A stretch of DNA of 18,288 nt from an uncultured Angelakisella sp. (lineage in GTDB: Bacteria; Bacillota; Clostridia; Oscillospirales; Ruminococcaceae), in contig CAKSYU010000033.1 in NCBI GenBank assembly GCA_934524965.1, positions 1-18,288 of the forward strand, in the 5' to 3' direction. A program made the translations under genes and the position numbers. Every line of letters starts with the position of its first letter. The stretch's first letter is position 1. Positions 1-6,718 of the stretch are shown here, piece by piece. The notes under the pieces are model-generated. The model did not search any database and had not been told where the DNA came from. It worked only from the letters and a program-made list of their open reading frames with translations.

Positions 1-448
1 CGCGGCAGAAATGTTGTAGGGGGAAGTGCGGCGAAGATGGCAGGCTGGCGCCTGTCGATGAGCCGCACAATGCCATACGGCATTTATGCCCGCAAAAACC
101 GTATGTGCTCTTGTCAAGCGAAGGTATCGTTTCTCGAGAAAGCGTGGGGGGAACAGGAGGACAAGCACTAAATGCAGCGCCGCCCGACATAACTTGCGGA
201 AATAAAGCAGCGAAAACAGCTTGCAAATGGGGGTCAATTCCGCTGAATGTTTCAATGTGGAGAAAGCGGAAAACCGATCGCGTGAGCGTCACTGCGCCAA
301 AGCTGACGCTTGGGAAAAGCAGATCGCTTCTGCGGGCAAGCGGTACAGGGAAAAGCAACCGGCGCCTATCAACGAGACATGCGATGCCGACGGCTTTTTT
401 GCCCGCAAGCCGCAGAGACTTTTATCAAGCGTGGAACCCCTCTACTAA

Positions 449-476
449 TATAATACGCAAGCAAGAACAGATGTTC
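449..476 (+). promoter_or_regulatory. Candidate LexA (SOS) box downstream of a TATAAT
   Basis: GAACAGATGTTC at 465-476 fits the Gram-positive LexA operator core GAACRNRYGTTC at every position. TATAAT lies at 449-454, which would place the operator at about +5 to +16 of a transcript starting near 461, a position suited to repression. No good -35 hexamer is visible about 17 bases upstream of the TATAAT, and no gene follows on the + strand. The site could be the remnant of a lost SOS gene, or could serve a gene outside the window. The box match is seen; LexA control is inference. Confidence 0.45.
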
Positions 477-499
477 CTGCATGGGGCGTCTGTTTTTTT
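467..499 (+). terminator. U-tailed hairpin overlapping the LexA-like box
   Basis: ACAGATGTTCC (467-477) can pair over 11 positions with GGGGCGTCTGT (483-493), using several G-U pairs. The loop is 5 bases and a run of T follows to 499. The G-U pairs form only in + strand RNA, so it would terminate + strand transcription. It shares bases with the LexA-like palindrome, so one of the two readings may be coincidental. Confidence 0.4.
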
Positions 500-624
500 G
501 AAGAAATTTTGCGGAGGAGGGAAAGGCGGTCGGCAGAGGGCTGTGGGGAGAGACCATGCGGAAAAGCGCCCTTCGGCGGACGGCTGGTTTACGGCATACG
601 GGAGGGGGCGGGCGTACATAACAG

Positions 625-653
625 AAAAAGCCGCTCCGGTGAGGGGCGGCTTT
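625..653 (-). terminator. Terminator after the GNAT gene
   Basis: Read on the minus strand, AAAGCCGCCCC pairs with GGAGCGGCTTT around a short loop and is followed by a T-run. It sits 13 bases beyond the stop codon of the GNAT gene. It probably ends the two-gene HAD-GNAT transcript. Confidence 0.75.
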
Positions 654-665
654 GGGCGGGGAAAT

Positions 666-1118
666 TCATTTTTTGCGCATACTGTAAACTTCCACCGGGA
701 AGCGCTCATTCCCCGGCATGACGTCGGAAAGCGTTTCCACGACGGTAAAGCCCATTTTTTCGTACAGGCTTCTTGCCGGTTCATTGCCGCGCAGCACCTC
801 GATGGCTTCGATGTGAGGAAACCGCTCCAGACAGTGCCGGATCAATGCCGTGGCGATGCCCCGATGCTGGTACTCCGGCGCGACATAAAGCCACGCCAGC
901 TCCTCCGGCGTGCAGGCGGCAAAGCCGGTCACGGCACCGTCCAGCTCCGCCACAAACAGTCCGTCATAGCCGAACAGGTCTTCCCGCTCAGCGGCGACCG
1001 AAAGCGGCAGGAATGCTTCCGGCAGACCTGCCAGCGCCAGCTCCTGCTGCCGCGCGGCATCGTGCGCCCGCCGGATCGCGTCCCAATCCTTTTCTTCGTA
1101 TGTTCTTATTTTCAGCAT
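666..1118 (-). CDS. GNAT-family N-acetyltransferase
   Basis: This 150-residue protein has the size and layout of a single-domain GNAT enzyme, which moves an acetyl group from acetyl-CoA to an amine. The acetyl-CoA pyrophosphate loop is visible at residues 84-89 (QHRGIA, matching Q/R-x-x-G-x-G/A), preceded by the strand LYVAPEY. The C-terminal motif NEPARSLYEKMGF starts at residue 112. The start is supported by AAAGGAG a few bases upstream. It begins 15 bases after the stop of the HAD phosphatase gene, so the two are probably one transcript, with a terminator right after this gene. The substrate cannot be told from sequence: such enzymes may modify small amines, antibiotics or protein N-termini. 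Family call is firm; role is open. Confidence 0.88.
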   Translation of the reverse strand: MLKIRTYEEKDWDAIRRAHDAARQQELALAGLPEAFLPLSVAAEREDLFGYDGLFVAELDGAVTGFAACTPEELAWLYVAPEYQHRGIATALIRHCLERFPHIEAIEVLRGNEPARSLYEKMGFTVVETLSDVMPGNERFPVEVYSMRKK

Positions 1119-1133
1119 ATTTTCTCCTTTTTG

Positions 1134-1799
1134 TTATCTACGCAGATCCGCAAGGCGCTGCCGCAAAAGGGTCTCCAGTTCGGCGGCGTTATCCGCAAGC
1201 ACCGCGTCGGGATCTGCGCTGCGCAGTTCCTCGGCGGTGCGGCTGCCCCATGTCATCAACACGGTGGGGACACCCAGATTTTTGCCCAAGGCGATATCCA
1301 CCTGCGAATCCCCAACATAGGCGGCAGGGGTGGCATCAAGGCTTTCGATGAGCGCCTTGGCGAGGGTGGGGTCGGGTTTGAGGGGCAGACCCTCCCGCTG
1401 CCCCCATACGGCGTCCAGCAGCCCCGCAAAGGTGCTTTCGGAAAGGGCATCTGCCTGCGGCTGCGGCTTATTGGTGATGACGGCGGTGAGCACGCCCTGC
1501 GCCCGCAGCTTTTGCAGCAGCTCCGGTACGCCTGCGTACAATATTCCTTTTTGGTGACATGCTTCGGTATAAATGCGGTCGTAGGCGGCGATGACCCGTG
1601 TGATGAGCGCTTCGCCGCTGCCCGCGGGGCAGGCTCTTTCGATGAGGATTTTCATGCCGTTGCCGACCATGCCGTTATAGGCGGGGATCGGGTGCTGCGG
1701 CAGATCATTTTCCGCCAGTGCGCGGTTGCAGCATTCCCCTATCGTCGGCACGCTGTTCAGCAGGGTGCCGTCCATATCAAATAAAACAAGCGGCTTCAT
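1134..1799 (-). CDS. HAD-superfamily hydrolase, phosphoglycolate phosphatase-like
   Basis: A cytoplasmic phosphatase of the haloacid dehalogenase superfamily, 221 residues, the usual size of the Gph/PGP and beta-phosphoglucomutase group. All four catalytic motifs are present: motif I FDMDGT (Asp8 nucleophile, Asp10 acid/base), motif II VITN (Thr109), motif III Lys141 in LKPDP, and motif IV GDSQVD (Asp164, Asp168) for magnesium. The helical stretch between motifs I and II corresponds to a C1 cap, which selects the substrate. The start has GGGAGG just upstream. It is the first gene of a two-gene unit with the GNAT gene. Phosphoglycolate phosphatase is the nearest description, but substrate prediction within this superfamily is unreliable. 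Confidence 0.88.
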   Translation of the reverse strand: MKPLVLFDMDGTLLNSVPTIGECCNRALAENDLPQHPIPAYNGMVGNGMKILIERACPAGSGEALITRVIAAYDRIYTEACHQKGILYAGVPELLQKLRAQGVLTAVITNKPQPQADALSESTFAGLLDAVWGQREGLPLKPDPTLAKALIESLDATPAAYVGDSQVDIALGKNLGVPTVLMTWGSRTAEELRSADPDAVLADNAAELETLLRQRLADLRR

Positions 1800-1845
1800 T
1801 TATTTCCCTCCCGTTTTTTATTCCGTGAAATACATTTATGCTTAT

Positions 1846-1874
1846 ATTATATCACCAAAAGCATTGACCTGCAA
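1846..1874 (-). promoter_or_regulatory. Predicted promoter of the HAD-GNAT unit
   Basis: On the minus strand TTGCAG (1869-1874) lies 17 bases from a perfect TATAAT (1846-1851), pointing at the HAD gene. The -35 is a weak match. It overlaps the spacer of the divergent thiT promoter. Confidence 0.5.
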
Positions 1875-1892
1875 TGTGGCATGATGTACAAT
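1864..1892 (+). promoter_or_regulatory. Predicted promoter of the TPP riboswitch-thiT transcript
   Basis: TTGACC (1864-1869), a 17-base spacer and TACAAT (1887-1892) form a good sigma-A-type promoter. Transcription would start near 1899, directly before the TPP aptamer. That agreement supports both calls. Confidence 0.7.
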
Positions 1893-1900
1893 AATAGCGC

Positions 1901-1990
1901 ACAAACCGCGGGAGTGCGCTTCGGCGCTGAGATGGGCTTTGCCCAAATCCCTATTACCTGATCCGGATCATACCGGCGGAGGGAGCGTTT
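1901..1990 (+). ncRNA. TPP riboswitch aptamer (THI element)
   Basis: The conserved THI-box elements are all present in order: the pyrimidine-binding CTGAGA (1927-1932), a short P3 hairpin GGGC-ttt-GCCC (1934-1944), the pyrophosphate-side core ACCTGATCCGGATCATACC and the closing GGCGGAGGGA (to 1984). Flanking AAACCGC (1903-1909) and GCGTTTT (1985-1991) can form P1 with one mismatch. It binds thiamine pyrophosphate in the nascent RNA and here precedes a thiamine transporter gene, its expected target. A terminator follows at 2033-2063, so control is most likely by premature termination. Confidence 0.93.
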
Positions 1991-2032
1991 TTTGGCGGAG
2001 GTCATTTTTGGTGCTCTGCCGCTCTTTTGCCG

Positions 2033-2063
2033 GATCGTCCATCAGGGACGATCTTATTTTTTT
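2033..2063 (+). terminator. Riboswitch-controlled intrinsic terminator
   Basis: GATCGTCC (2033-2040) and GGACGATC (2046-2053) make a perfect 8-bp stem with a 5-base loop, followed by a T-rich tract to 2063 that runs straight into the thiT ribosome site. The aptamer segment GATCCGG (1960-1966) is exactly complementary to CCGGATC (2030-2036), which includes the terminator's 5' arm. This gives a ready antiterminator when TPP is absent. The pairings are seen; the switching mechanism is inferred from known TPP riboswitches. Confidence 0.85.
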
Positions 2064-2076
2064 GGAGGAAAACCGT

Positions 2077-2634
2077 ATGAAAAACCAAAACACACGCCGA
2101 CTGGTGGAAAGCGCCCTGATGATCGCCATCGGCACAGTCCTTTCGGAGCTGAAGGTGGACAGCCTGTGGGCTTTCGGCGGCGGTCTGACCATCGGCAGCA
2201 TGGTACCGCTGGTACTCATCAGCCACCGCTGGGGCATTAAATGGGGCACCTTTACCGCCTTTGTTTACAGCCTTTTGCAGCTGATCCTGGGTGTGGATAA
2301 TGTACAGTATGCCACCAGTGTGGGCATGGCGATCGCCATTATCCTGCTGGATTACATTGTAGCCTACACCGTGGTGGGGCTTTCTTCGATGTTCGGCTCC
2401 AGCCGTCCCGCCATCATCGGCGGTGTAGCAGTCACGCTGGGGCTGCGCTTTTTGTGCCACTTCCTTACCGGCTGGATGATCTGGGACGCGCTGTGGCCCA
2501 ACGAGTTCGGCATGACCTCGGCGGTATATTCGCTGTGGTACAACGGCTCCTATATGCTGCCGGAGATCGTCATTACCGCGGTGCTTGCCTGTGTGCTGGT
2601 GCCGTGGGTGAACAAGACTTTCCCGAAGAAGTGA
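2077..2634 (+). CDS. thiT: Thiamine transporter ThiT (ECF S-component)
   Basis: ThiT is the membrane subunit that binds thiamine for an energy-coupling-factor transporter; it works with a shared EcfA-EcfA'-EcfT module that is not in this window. The 185-residue protein has about six hydrophobic segments. It shows family hallmarks of the binding site: GWMIW around residues 132-136 and YNGSYMLPE at 155-163. The start at 2077 is chosen because TTGGAGGAAA lies just upstream and the ThiT similarity begins there. The same frame is open further upstream to 1939, but that part overlaps the riboswitch and terminator and is not protein-like. The gene is monocistronic: TPP riboswitch before it, strong hairpin after it. 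The riboswitch independently supports thiamine as the substrate. Confidence 0.93.
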   Translation: MKNQNTRRLVESALMIAIGTVLSELKVDSLWAFGGGLTIGSMVPLVLISHRWGIKWGTFTAFVYSLLQLILGVDNVQYATSVGMAIAIILLDYIVAYTVVGLSSMFGSSRPAIIGGVAVTLGLRFLCHFLTGWMIWDALWPNEFGMTSAVYSLWYNGSYMLPEIVITAVLACVLVPWVNKTFPKK

Positions 2635-2660
2635 TTTTGGCAACGAATTATCTCGTATAA

Positions 2661-2697
2661 GCGCCGCGCAGGAGAAAACCTGCGCGGCGCTGCCTTT
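2661..2697 (+). terminator. Terminator after thiT
   Basis: A perfect 12-bp stem, GCGCCGCGCAGG (2661-2672) with CCTGCGCGGCGC (2679-2690), encloses the loop AGAAAA and is followed by TGCCTTTT. The T-tract is short but the stem is very stable. It lies 26 bases beyond the thiT stop. Confidence 0.75.
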
Positions 2698-2724
2698 TGC
2701 GGAGTTTGGGGAAGGCGCGGAAGA

Positions 2725-2808
2725 CGCCCCGCCCGCGGCGTCCCCGCAGGGGACGCCATACCCCGTCGCAGGACGGGCGCCCGCTGCCCGCGGGCAGCGG
2801 GCGGGGCG
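2725..2808. repeat. GC-rich cluster of nested inverted repeats between convergent genes
   Basis: Three perfect hairpins stand side by side: GGCGTCCCC/GGGGACGCC (2737-2757), CCCGTC/GACGGG (2762-2777) and a 22-base palindrome made of CCCGCTGCCCG and CGGGCAGCGGG (2780-2801). In addition CGCCCCGCCCGC (2725-2736) is the exact reverse complement of 2797-2808, so an outer 12-bp stem could enclose the first two and part of the third. It lies between the ends of thiT and the penicillin-binding protein gene. It may act as a terminator for the latter or be a REP-like element; no second copy is seen in the window. Confidence 0.7.
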
Positions 2809-2824
2809 GGGCGGTGTTTTCCGC

Positions 2825-4450
2825 TCAACCCAGTTCGGAGACGGGGCGCGGGTTTTCGGCGCAGTACACCGCCTCGCTGATGCGGCGGAACACTGCAGCA
2901 GGGGTCTGCCCGCCGACTTTGCCGCCCTCCTGAAATACCACCAGCACATATTTCGGCTCCCCGGCGGGGAAGAAGCCGCCGAACCAAGCATGGACGATCT
3001 CCTCACCGTCGCGGTACTGCCCCGTCTGCGCCGAGGCAGTCTTGCCGCCGGAGCCGCAGTAACGGTTTGCCGCGCGATAGCCGGTGCCGTTTTCCACGGT
3101 GCTTACCAGCAGCTCCCGCAGGGTCGCCGCCGTTTGCTCGCTCATAATACGGATTGGTTCGCCTGCTGCGGCGGGCTGCACCGTTACGCCGTCAAAGCTC
3201 TCCCCCGCCAGCAGAGTGGGCTGCACGGCATAGCCGCCGTTTGCCACCGCAGCCAGCATGACCGCTGCCTGCACGGGGGTGGCGGTGAGCTTCCCCTGCC
3301 CGAAAGAGAGATTGGCAAGCTCGCCCGAGGTGGTTTCGCCCAAAGCGGGGAGCGTGCCTGCCGCTGAGGTAATGCCTGCCGCCAGCTGCGTACTGCCGCC
3401 GAAGCCCATACGCTGCGCCATTCGCAGCAGCGCTTCGGCGCCGGTGCGCTGCCCCAGCTCCACAAAGTAGGGATTGCAGGAAAGCTCCACCGCCTGCCGC
3501 AGACCGACCGTGCCGTGCCCGCCCCGCTCGTGGCAGAAGTAGGAGTGGTCGCCCAGCCGGTAGTAGCCCTCGCAGCAGTAGTCCTCCGGCGGTTCCACGC
3601 CGTTTTCCAGCGCGGCTGCCGCCACGCAGATCTTGAAAAGGGAGCCGACATTCCATGCCGCCGTCGCGCGGTTCAAAAAGGGGCTGTCCACCGAGGAAAG
3701 CGCCGCCGCCACATCGGTCACATCGTAGTCCGGCACGCTTGCCATGGCGCGGATCTCGCCGGTCGCGGCTTCCATCAACACCACCGCGCCCTTGCCCAGC
3801 GCCGCCGCTTCCCGCTCCGCGATGGTTTGCAGCTCGCTATCAAGGGTGAGGACGATGCCCGCCGTGTGGTCGGTGGTATCGCTGACCTCCGGCGCGGCGC
3901 CGGTCGCCTGCCGCCATGCGTTGACGGTATAACGCACCGTGACGGTACCGCCCCAGCGGGTCAGCTTATCCTCATAGCCTGCCTCAATGCCGCAGACACC
4001 GTGCCCCTCGCCATCTATATAACCGATGATGTGCGGGGCAAGCTGGGCGTCACTGTAACGCCTGGGCAGCTGAAGAACGGTGATGCCCTCGCCCTCCACC
4101 GCGGTGTCACTTTTGATGAGAATGGGGCGACCGCTTTGCAGCAGGGGGTAGACCTCCTCAAACCGCGATACGGGCAGCCCCTGCCGCAGCGCCGTGACTG
4201 CCGCCGGTGTGGGGTCGACACAAAGCACCGTTTCGGTCTCGGCGTTGACGAGGGGGCGCAGGCAGCGATCGTAGATATTGCCGCGCACCGTGCCGACCGA
4301 GAGAGTATAGCGGCTCTGGGCGGCCGCCGCGCGCCGGTAGCGCTCCCCCTGGCTGACCCAGAACACCCGCAGCAGCACGGCGCACAGCGCCAGCAGCAGC
4401 AGGATATGCACCCACAGCACCCGTCGGGAAAGATCGTTCCTCATACCCAT
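2825..4450 (-). CDS. Class B penicillin-binding protein (transpeptidase, PBP2/FtsI/SpoVD-like)
   Basis: A 541-residue membrane-anchored peptidoglycan transpeptidase, which cross-links stem peptides outside the cell. A single N-terminal membrane anchor spans residues 11-33. The RGNIYDR motif (56-62) marks the class B dimerisation region, and the transpeptidase domain follows from about 200. Catalytic motifs are SLFK (Ser270, Lys273) and SCN (324-326). The third motif reads KTA (470-472, in KTASAQTG) instead of the usual KTG. The protein lacks C-terminal PASTA repeats. Its start overlaps the end of the upstream glycosyltransferase: either ATG at 4450, or ATG at 4444, which forms an ATGA overlap with the stop. 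Neither has a clear ribosome site, which suggests translational coupling. Elongation, division and sporulation PBPs cannot be separated from sequence alone. Confidence 0.9.
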   Translation of the reverse strand: MGMRNDLSRRVLWVHILLLLALCAVLLRVFWVSQGERYRRAAAAQSRYTLSVGTVRGNIYDRCLRPLVNAETETVLCVDPTPAAVTALRQGLPVSRFEEVYPLLQSGRPILIKSDTAVEGEGITVLQLPRRYSDAQLAPHIIGYIDGEGHGVCGIEAGYEDKLTRWGGTVTVRYTVNAWRQATGAAPEVSDTTDHTAGIVLTLDSELQTIAEREAAALGKGAVVLMEAATGEIRAMASVPDYDVTDVAAALSSVDSPFLNRATAAWNVGSLFKICVAAAALENGVEPPEDYCCEGYYRLGDHSYFCHERGGHGTVGLRQAVELSCNPYFVELGQRTGAEALLRMAQRMGFGGSTQLAAGITSAAGTLPALGETTSGELANLSFGQGKLTATPVQAAVMLAAVANGGYAVQPTLLAGESFDGVTVQPAAAGEPIRIMSEQTAATLRELLVSTVENGTGYRAANRYCGSGGKTASAQTGQYRDGEEIVHAWFGGFFPAGEPKYVLVVFQEGGKVGGQTPAAVFRRISEAVYCAENPRPVSELG

Positions 4451-5670
4451 AGGCGTAAAAGGGCGCTGCGGTAGTCCCGCGCGACCTGCGCCGCCGCGTG
4501 GGTGGTACGGACTGCATCGGCGGCATGACGCCCCAGCGCCGCGCGCCCCTCCTCATTCAAGCTGATGAATTGCAGCAGGGCTTCCTCCACGCCGCGCTGC
4601 GTCACCTCGCCCGCGGCAATGGCGCAGCCCGCCTTCTGAGCGGCGTTTTCGGCACTGTGGGTCGCCGTCAGCAGCGGCTTGCCGTTCTGCATCAGGCGCA
4701 GCAAAAAGGGCGCGCAGCCGCCGTATTTCGCGTCACAGCGGCGATCATCGCCGTAGTAAAGAAGATCCGCCGACTGATAAAGCGTCTGCTGCCGCCCCTC
4801 GCTTTGGGTATCCAGCAGCAGAATGTTCTCCCAACCGTTTTCCCGCACCATGCGGCGCAGCAGCTGCTTGTAGCCGCCGTTGCCCGCGATGACCGCCGCG
4901 ACGCCCTGCTCCCGCAGGTTCCCCGCCGCGCCCACCAGCAGCTCCGGCAGGCGGCGGGCGCTCAGATGCCCCGCATACGCCGCCACCACGGGGTATTTTT
5001 CCCGCAGGGCACGAAGCGCCGCCGCGTCCTCCTCCCGCAGGGGCTTGGGCGCCGCCTGCGGCGGGGCAGGCACGGGCAGGGTGGTCAGTCGGGCGGGGCT
5101 TATCCCCTTTTCGCCGCAGTATTCCTCTCCCTTTTGCAGAAAGGACACCACTGCATCGGCGCCGCGCAGGGCGTAGCCCATCGCGTACTCCGCGATGCAC
5201 TGGTTGAGTCGGCTATCCTCGGCGGCATACTGCTCCCGCCGCTGCTCCGCCCATGGCTCCCGCAGCTCGAAAACCGTTTTGCCCCGTGCCAGCCGCGCGA
5301 TGCGCTGGGCGCAGAAAAAGTCATAGGGGTAGCCGCTGGCGGCGATCACCAGCTCCGGTCGGTACCGCTCCGCCAGCCGGGGGGCGTTCACATACAGCTT
5401 TTTGAGGAACGCCTGCACACTTTTGCGGTACTCCCCCACGCCGCGGGCGCCATCCGGCGCCGCCAGCAGATAAAAGCGTAGTCCCTCCGCCTGCCGTTCC
5501 TCCGTTTCCGCCTGCATCGCGGGGGTCTTTCCCCGCCGGTGGCTGTAGCCCGCCGTCACGATGGTCACCTCATCGCCGCTTTGCTGCCACACCTGTGCCA
5601 GCTGCACCGCGCGGCAATCCCCGCCCGACGAGGGCAGCGCCGCGTGGTGGTCAATGTAAAGGATCTTCAT
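4441..5670 (-). CDS. Glycosyltransferase family 4-like protein
   Basis: This 409-residue protein looks like a GT-B fold glycosyltransferase of the GT4/WbuB-WcaI type, which uses a nucleotide sugar to build cell-surface glycans. The N-terminal half opens with MKILYIDHH, then SSGGDCRAVQLAQVWQQSGD, the Gly-rich acceptor-side loop typical of the family. The stretch FELREPWAEQ corresponds to the family's ELRD-W-P region. The C-terminal donor half contains GGCAPFLLRLMQNGKPLLTA and then HSAENAAQKAGCAIAAGEV, as in the end of this group, where a conserved Glu contacts the donor. GGAGGG precedes the start. It overlaps the downstream penicillin-binding protein gene, so the two are co-expressed; a role in wall-linked glycan is inferred from that. 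Sugar and acceptor are unknown. Confidence 0.8.
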   Translation of the reverse strand: MKILYIDHHAALPSSGGDCRAVQLAQVWQQSGDEVTIVTAGYSHRRGKTPAMQAETEERQAEGLRFYLLAAPDGARGVGEYRKSVQAFLKKLYVNAPRLAERYRPELVIAASGYPYDFFCAQRIARLARGKTVFELREPWAEQRREQYAAEDSRLNQCIAEYAMGYALRGADAVVSFLQKGEEYCGEKGISPARLTTLPVPAPPQAAPKPLREEDAAALRALREKYPVVAAYAGHLSARRLPELLVGAAGNLREQGVAAVIAGNGGYKQLLRRMVRENGWENILLLDTQSEGRQQTLYQSADLLYYGDDRRCDAKYGGCAPFLLRLMQNGKPLLTATHSAENAAQKAGCAIAAGEVTQRGVEEALLQFISLNEEGRAALGRHAADAVRTTHAAAQVARDYRSALLRLWV

Positions 5671-5761
5671 ACTGTTCCCTCCGTTTTACTCGGTTGGGAG
5701 AAGTATGGGAGCCTGCCTGCGGGATAATCACCGCGCCCGCGGAAAATCCCCCGCCGCCGAC

Positions 5762-5790
5762 TTGCAAGCGGGGCAACTCCACGGTATAAT
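5762..5790 (+). promoter_or_regulatory. Predicted promoter of rapZ
   Basis: TTGCAA (5762-5767), 17 bases, then a perfect TATAAT (5785-5790). Transcription would start near 5797, leaving a leader of about 35 bases before the rapZ start. Confidence 0.7.
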
Positions 5791-5831
5791 CTATGGTGAA
5801 GATCGTCATTTTTCGCCCCCGAGGAGGTCCC

Positions 5832-6692
5832 ATGGAGCTGCTTATCGTAACCGGTCAATCCGGTGCGGGCAAGACCCGCGTCATCAACGCGCTGGAGGAC
5901 ATCGGCTTTTACTGTGTCGATAATATCCCGCCTGCCCTGCTGGGCGGCTTTGCCGACCTGTGCTATTCTCCTGCCGCCCATCACGGGCGCACCGCCATCG
6001 TGATGGATTCCCGCAGCGGCAAGATGTTCCGTGAGCTGCCCAATGCGCTGAAGGAGCTGCGCGCCCGCCATATCCCCTACCGGATCCTCTTTCTGGAGGC
6101 GAGCGACAGCGTACTGCTGCACCGCTACAAGGAGACCCGCCGCCGTCACCCCCTGCTGGACGAATGCGAGGGCAATCTGGAGGACGCTATCCGTGAGGAG
6201 CGCCGCCTGCTGGAGCCGATCCGGCAGAACGCCGACTACATCATTGATACCACGGCGCTTTCGCCCAGCCAGCTGCGCGGGCGCATCGTGACCATTTTTG
6301 AGGGGGAGACCACCCCCATGCTCATCAGCTGCCAGTCCTTCGGCTTCCGCAACGGGCTGCCGCAGGACGCCGACCTGGTATTTGACGTGCGGTGCCTGCC
6401 GAACCCCTACTATGTGCCGGAGCTGAAGGAGCACGACGGCACCGAGGCGCCGGTGCGCGACTATGTGATGAATGCCCCCGAAAGCCACGAGATGCTGCGG
6501 CGGCTGGAGGAGCTTTTAGCCTTTTCCATTCCGCTGTACCAGCGGGAGGGCAAAAGCCAGCTGGTGGTTGCCGTGGGCTGCACCGGCGGGCGCCACCGCA
6601 GCGTCGCCATAGCCTGCCAGCTGACTGCCTACCTGCAGAACCTTGGCTACCGCGTGGAGCTTTCGCACCGCGACAAGGACAGCAGGCGGTAA
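5832..6692 (+). CDS. rapZ: RapZ/YvcJ-family nucleotide-binding protein
   Basis: A 286-residue P-loop protein of the RapZ (YvcJ) family. Members bind ATP or GTP; in E. coli RapZ is an RNA adaptor in glucosamine-6-phosphate synthase control, and in B. subtilis YvcJ has been linked to competence. Visible hallmarks are the Walker A loop GQSGAGKT (8-15), DNIP (30-33), DVRCLPNPYYVPEL (185-198) and the C-terminal GCTGGRHRSV (249-258). The start at 5832 is chosen because GAGGAGG lies just upstream and the family begins with such a short strand before the P-loop; the open frame continues upstream to 5793 without a ribosome site. The usual Firmicute partners yvcK and whiA are not next to it: a GNAT gene follows after 26 bases. 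Confidence 0.94.
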   Translation: MELLIVTGQSGAGKTRVINALEDIGFYCVDNIPPALLGGFADLCYSPAAHHGRTAIVMDSRSGKMFRELPNALKELRARHIPYRILFLEASDSVLLHRYKETRRRHPLLDECEGNLEDAIREERRLLEPIRQNADYIIDTTALSPSQLRGRIVTIFEGETTPMLISCQSFGFRNGLPQDADLVFDVRCLPNPYYVPELKEHDGTEAPVRDYVMNAPESHEMLRRLEELLAFSIPLYQREGKSQLVVAVGCTGGRHRSVAIACQLTAYLQNLGYRVELSHRDKDSRR

Positions 6693-6718
6693 GGCTATTA
6701 ACGAAAGAGGAATACCAA

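Larger units (their letters stand above)
1..624. other. Stretch without a convincing gene
   Basis: I see no reading frame here with a ribosome site and protein-like composition. The long open frame that starts near 105 on the + strand runs antisense through the two minus-strand genes and reads as arginine- and glycine-rich nonsense. A minus-strand frame beginning at 83 and leaving the window at 1 (MPYGIVRLIDRR...) has no ribosome site and cannot be judged. The stretch does hold a LexA-box-like palindrome and a U-tailed hairpin near 465-500, listed separately. Confidence 0.6.

Noticed and set aside
1..83. Start of a minus-strand gene leaving the window
   Set aside because: Open frame from ATG at 83 but no ribosome site or promoter; too short to judge.
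105..1784. Very long + strand open frame opposite the HAD and GNAT genes
   Set aside because: It is antisense to two clear genes, has no ribosome site and its product is low-complexity Arg/Gly/Ala-rich. High GC content produces such frames.
3515..4474. Long + strand open frame opposite the penicillin-binding protein gene
   Set aside because: Antisense to a gene with intact catalytic motifs; no recognisable protein features.
5667..6488. 273-codon minus-strand open frame opposite rapZ
   Set aside because: Antisense to rapZ, no ribosome site, no family resemblance.
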